From contig SFMI01000100.1 of NCBI GenBank assembly GCA_004554425.1, positions 1-6,642 of the forward strand: a stretch of DNA of 6,642 nt, written 5' to 3'. The stretch is from Candidatus Saccharimonadota bacterium (GTDB lineage Bacteria > Eremiobacterota > Xenobia > Xenobiales > Xenobiaceae). The stretch's first letter is position 1, and every line of letters starts with the position of its first letter. Positions 6,095 to 6,642 of this stretch are shown piece by piece. Under the pieces are notes generated by a model. That model was not told the DNA's origin. It worked only from the letters and a program-made list of their open reading frames with translations, and did not search any database. A program made the position numbers and the translations under genes.

Positions 6095-6642
6095 ATGGCG
6101 TATAGAAAATTTGTTTTTGTGTTGGGTGCCATGAGTATCAGTTCTGTTGGCATGCACTCCATGCCGTCTTATGATTTAAAAATTAACAACACTACCAAAG
6201 CGGTTGAAAATGCTGCTGTTTCGCAGCCTGCTGCCGATGTTTTTGAAAGCTCTTTAGAAAATTTAAGCGAGCAAGGCGTGGTAAATAGTACGTCTTTGCC
6301 TTCAGCTTCAGCTGACAAACACAAAGTGCAGCTTTCTGACGAAGCTGTGGGGGAAATTCTTGGACAAATTGTCTCCCAGGACGACGAAGAAAAAACTTCT
6401 CAAGGCGCTGTTGGTATTGCTAGCACTTCTTTAATGGGCCAGGATGAGTTTCAGGCTGCTGGCTTAGGCATTTTCTGCGTAAAAAAATTAAATACTGATC
6501 GTATTCCTTCTCTGGATATGGTCAAAGATTATGATTACATTAAACCAGATGACGCAGTTGAAAACTACGAGACTAATGTAAAGCCAGACCTGAATATTGT
6601 TGAGCGCGGTTGTATTAAGGCTTATTGTAGCGTAGCTTATTT
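6095..6642 (+). CDS. Unrecognised secreted protein (3' truncated)
   Basis: An open frame runs from ATG at 6095 to the window edge without a stop, giving 182 full codons. The N-terminus MAYRKFVFVLGAMSISSVG looks like a Sec signal peptide: positive Arg/Lys at 4-5, a hydrophobic stretch 6-19, then HSMPS. The next ~80 residues are rich in Ser, Ala, Asn, Gln and Glu with little predicted order (SSLENLSEQ, SLPSASADKHK), followed by an acidic segment QDDEEK (95-100) and a more globular part with three Cys (128, 173, 178). I recognise no family. No Shine-Dalgarno sequence is visible before 6095, so translation may be leaderless or start at the in-frame ATG at 6131; the latter would remove the charged start of the signal peptide, so 6095 is preferred. 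Codon use resembles the M16 genes. It is divergent from paralogue B; a functional link is possible but unproven. Confidence 0.65.
   Translation, partial: MAYRKFVFVLGAMSISSVGMHSMPSYDLKINNTTKAVENAAVSQPAADVFESSLENLSEQGVVNSTSLPSASADKHKVQLSDEAVGEILGQIVSQDDEEKTSQGAVGIASTSLMGQDEFQAAGLGIFCVKKLNTDRIPSLDMVKDYDYIKPDDAVENYETNVKPDLNIVERGCIKAYCSVAY

Noticed and set aside
1..6642. CRISPR array, tRNA, rRNA or integrase/att structures
   Set aside because: No spaced identical repeats, cloverleaf-like sequence, rRNA-like blocks or recombinase motifs were found on either strand.

Overview
The window comes from a bacterium, most likely a Gram-negative-type one: two + strand proteins carry Sec-like N-terminal signals, ribosome sites are purine-rich (AAGGAGG, GAGGT), genes are tightly packed, and base composition is moderate with AT-rich intergenic DNA. 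No rRNA, tRNA, transposase or other lineage marker is present, so I do not name a taxon. There are no introns, CRISPR repeats or mobile-element ends.

Layout. (1) Positions 1-2372, + strand: the 3' end of one M16-family (pitrilysin/processing-peptidase-like) zinc protease gene, followed after 3 bases by a complete second M16 gene with a signal peptide. The second protein has lost the HxxEH zinc site but keeps the R/Y substrate-binding pair; the first lacks the R/Y pair and has its HxxEH region upstream of the window. This is the division of labour of heterodimeric bacterial M16B peptidases. (2) Positions 2373-2514: two abutting long perfect hairpins between convergent genes, the second a bidirectional terminator. 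(3) Positions 2515-5713, - strand: two tandem paralogues (488 and 491 aa, roughly 60% identical by eye) of a thermolysin-like (M4/gluzincin) metallopeptidase, with HExxH, a downstream Glu in HEAFGD and a later catalytic His. Neither has a signal peptide or a recognisable FTP/PepSY propeptide. They share a conserved N-terminal block and an almost invariant 48-residue C-terminal tail. A terminator lies between them, so each probably has its own promoter. (4) Positions 5714-6094: a 381-base divergent intergenic region holding the long, potentially structured 5' leader of the upstream M4 gene and an AT-rich promoter area. (5) Positions 6095-6642, + strand: the 5' part of an unrecognised secreted protein gene that runs off the window.

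The theme is proteolysis: an exported two-subunit M16 peptidase beside a duplicated thermolysin-like protease of unconventional localisation. No regulator or dedicated secretion gene is visible. The least explained elements are the M4-like pair (how they are exported or activated, and what their conserved tails do), the leader of the 5713 gene, and the new secreted protein at the right edge.
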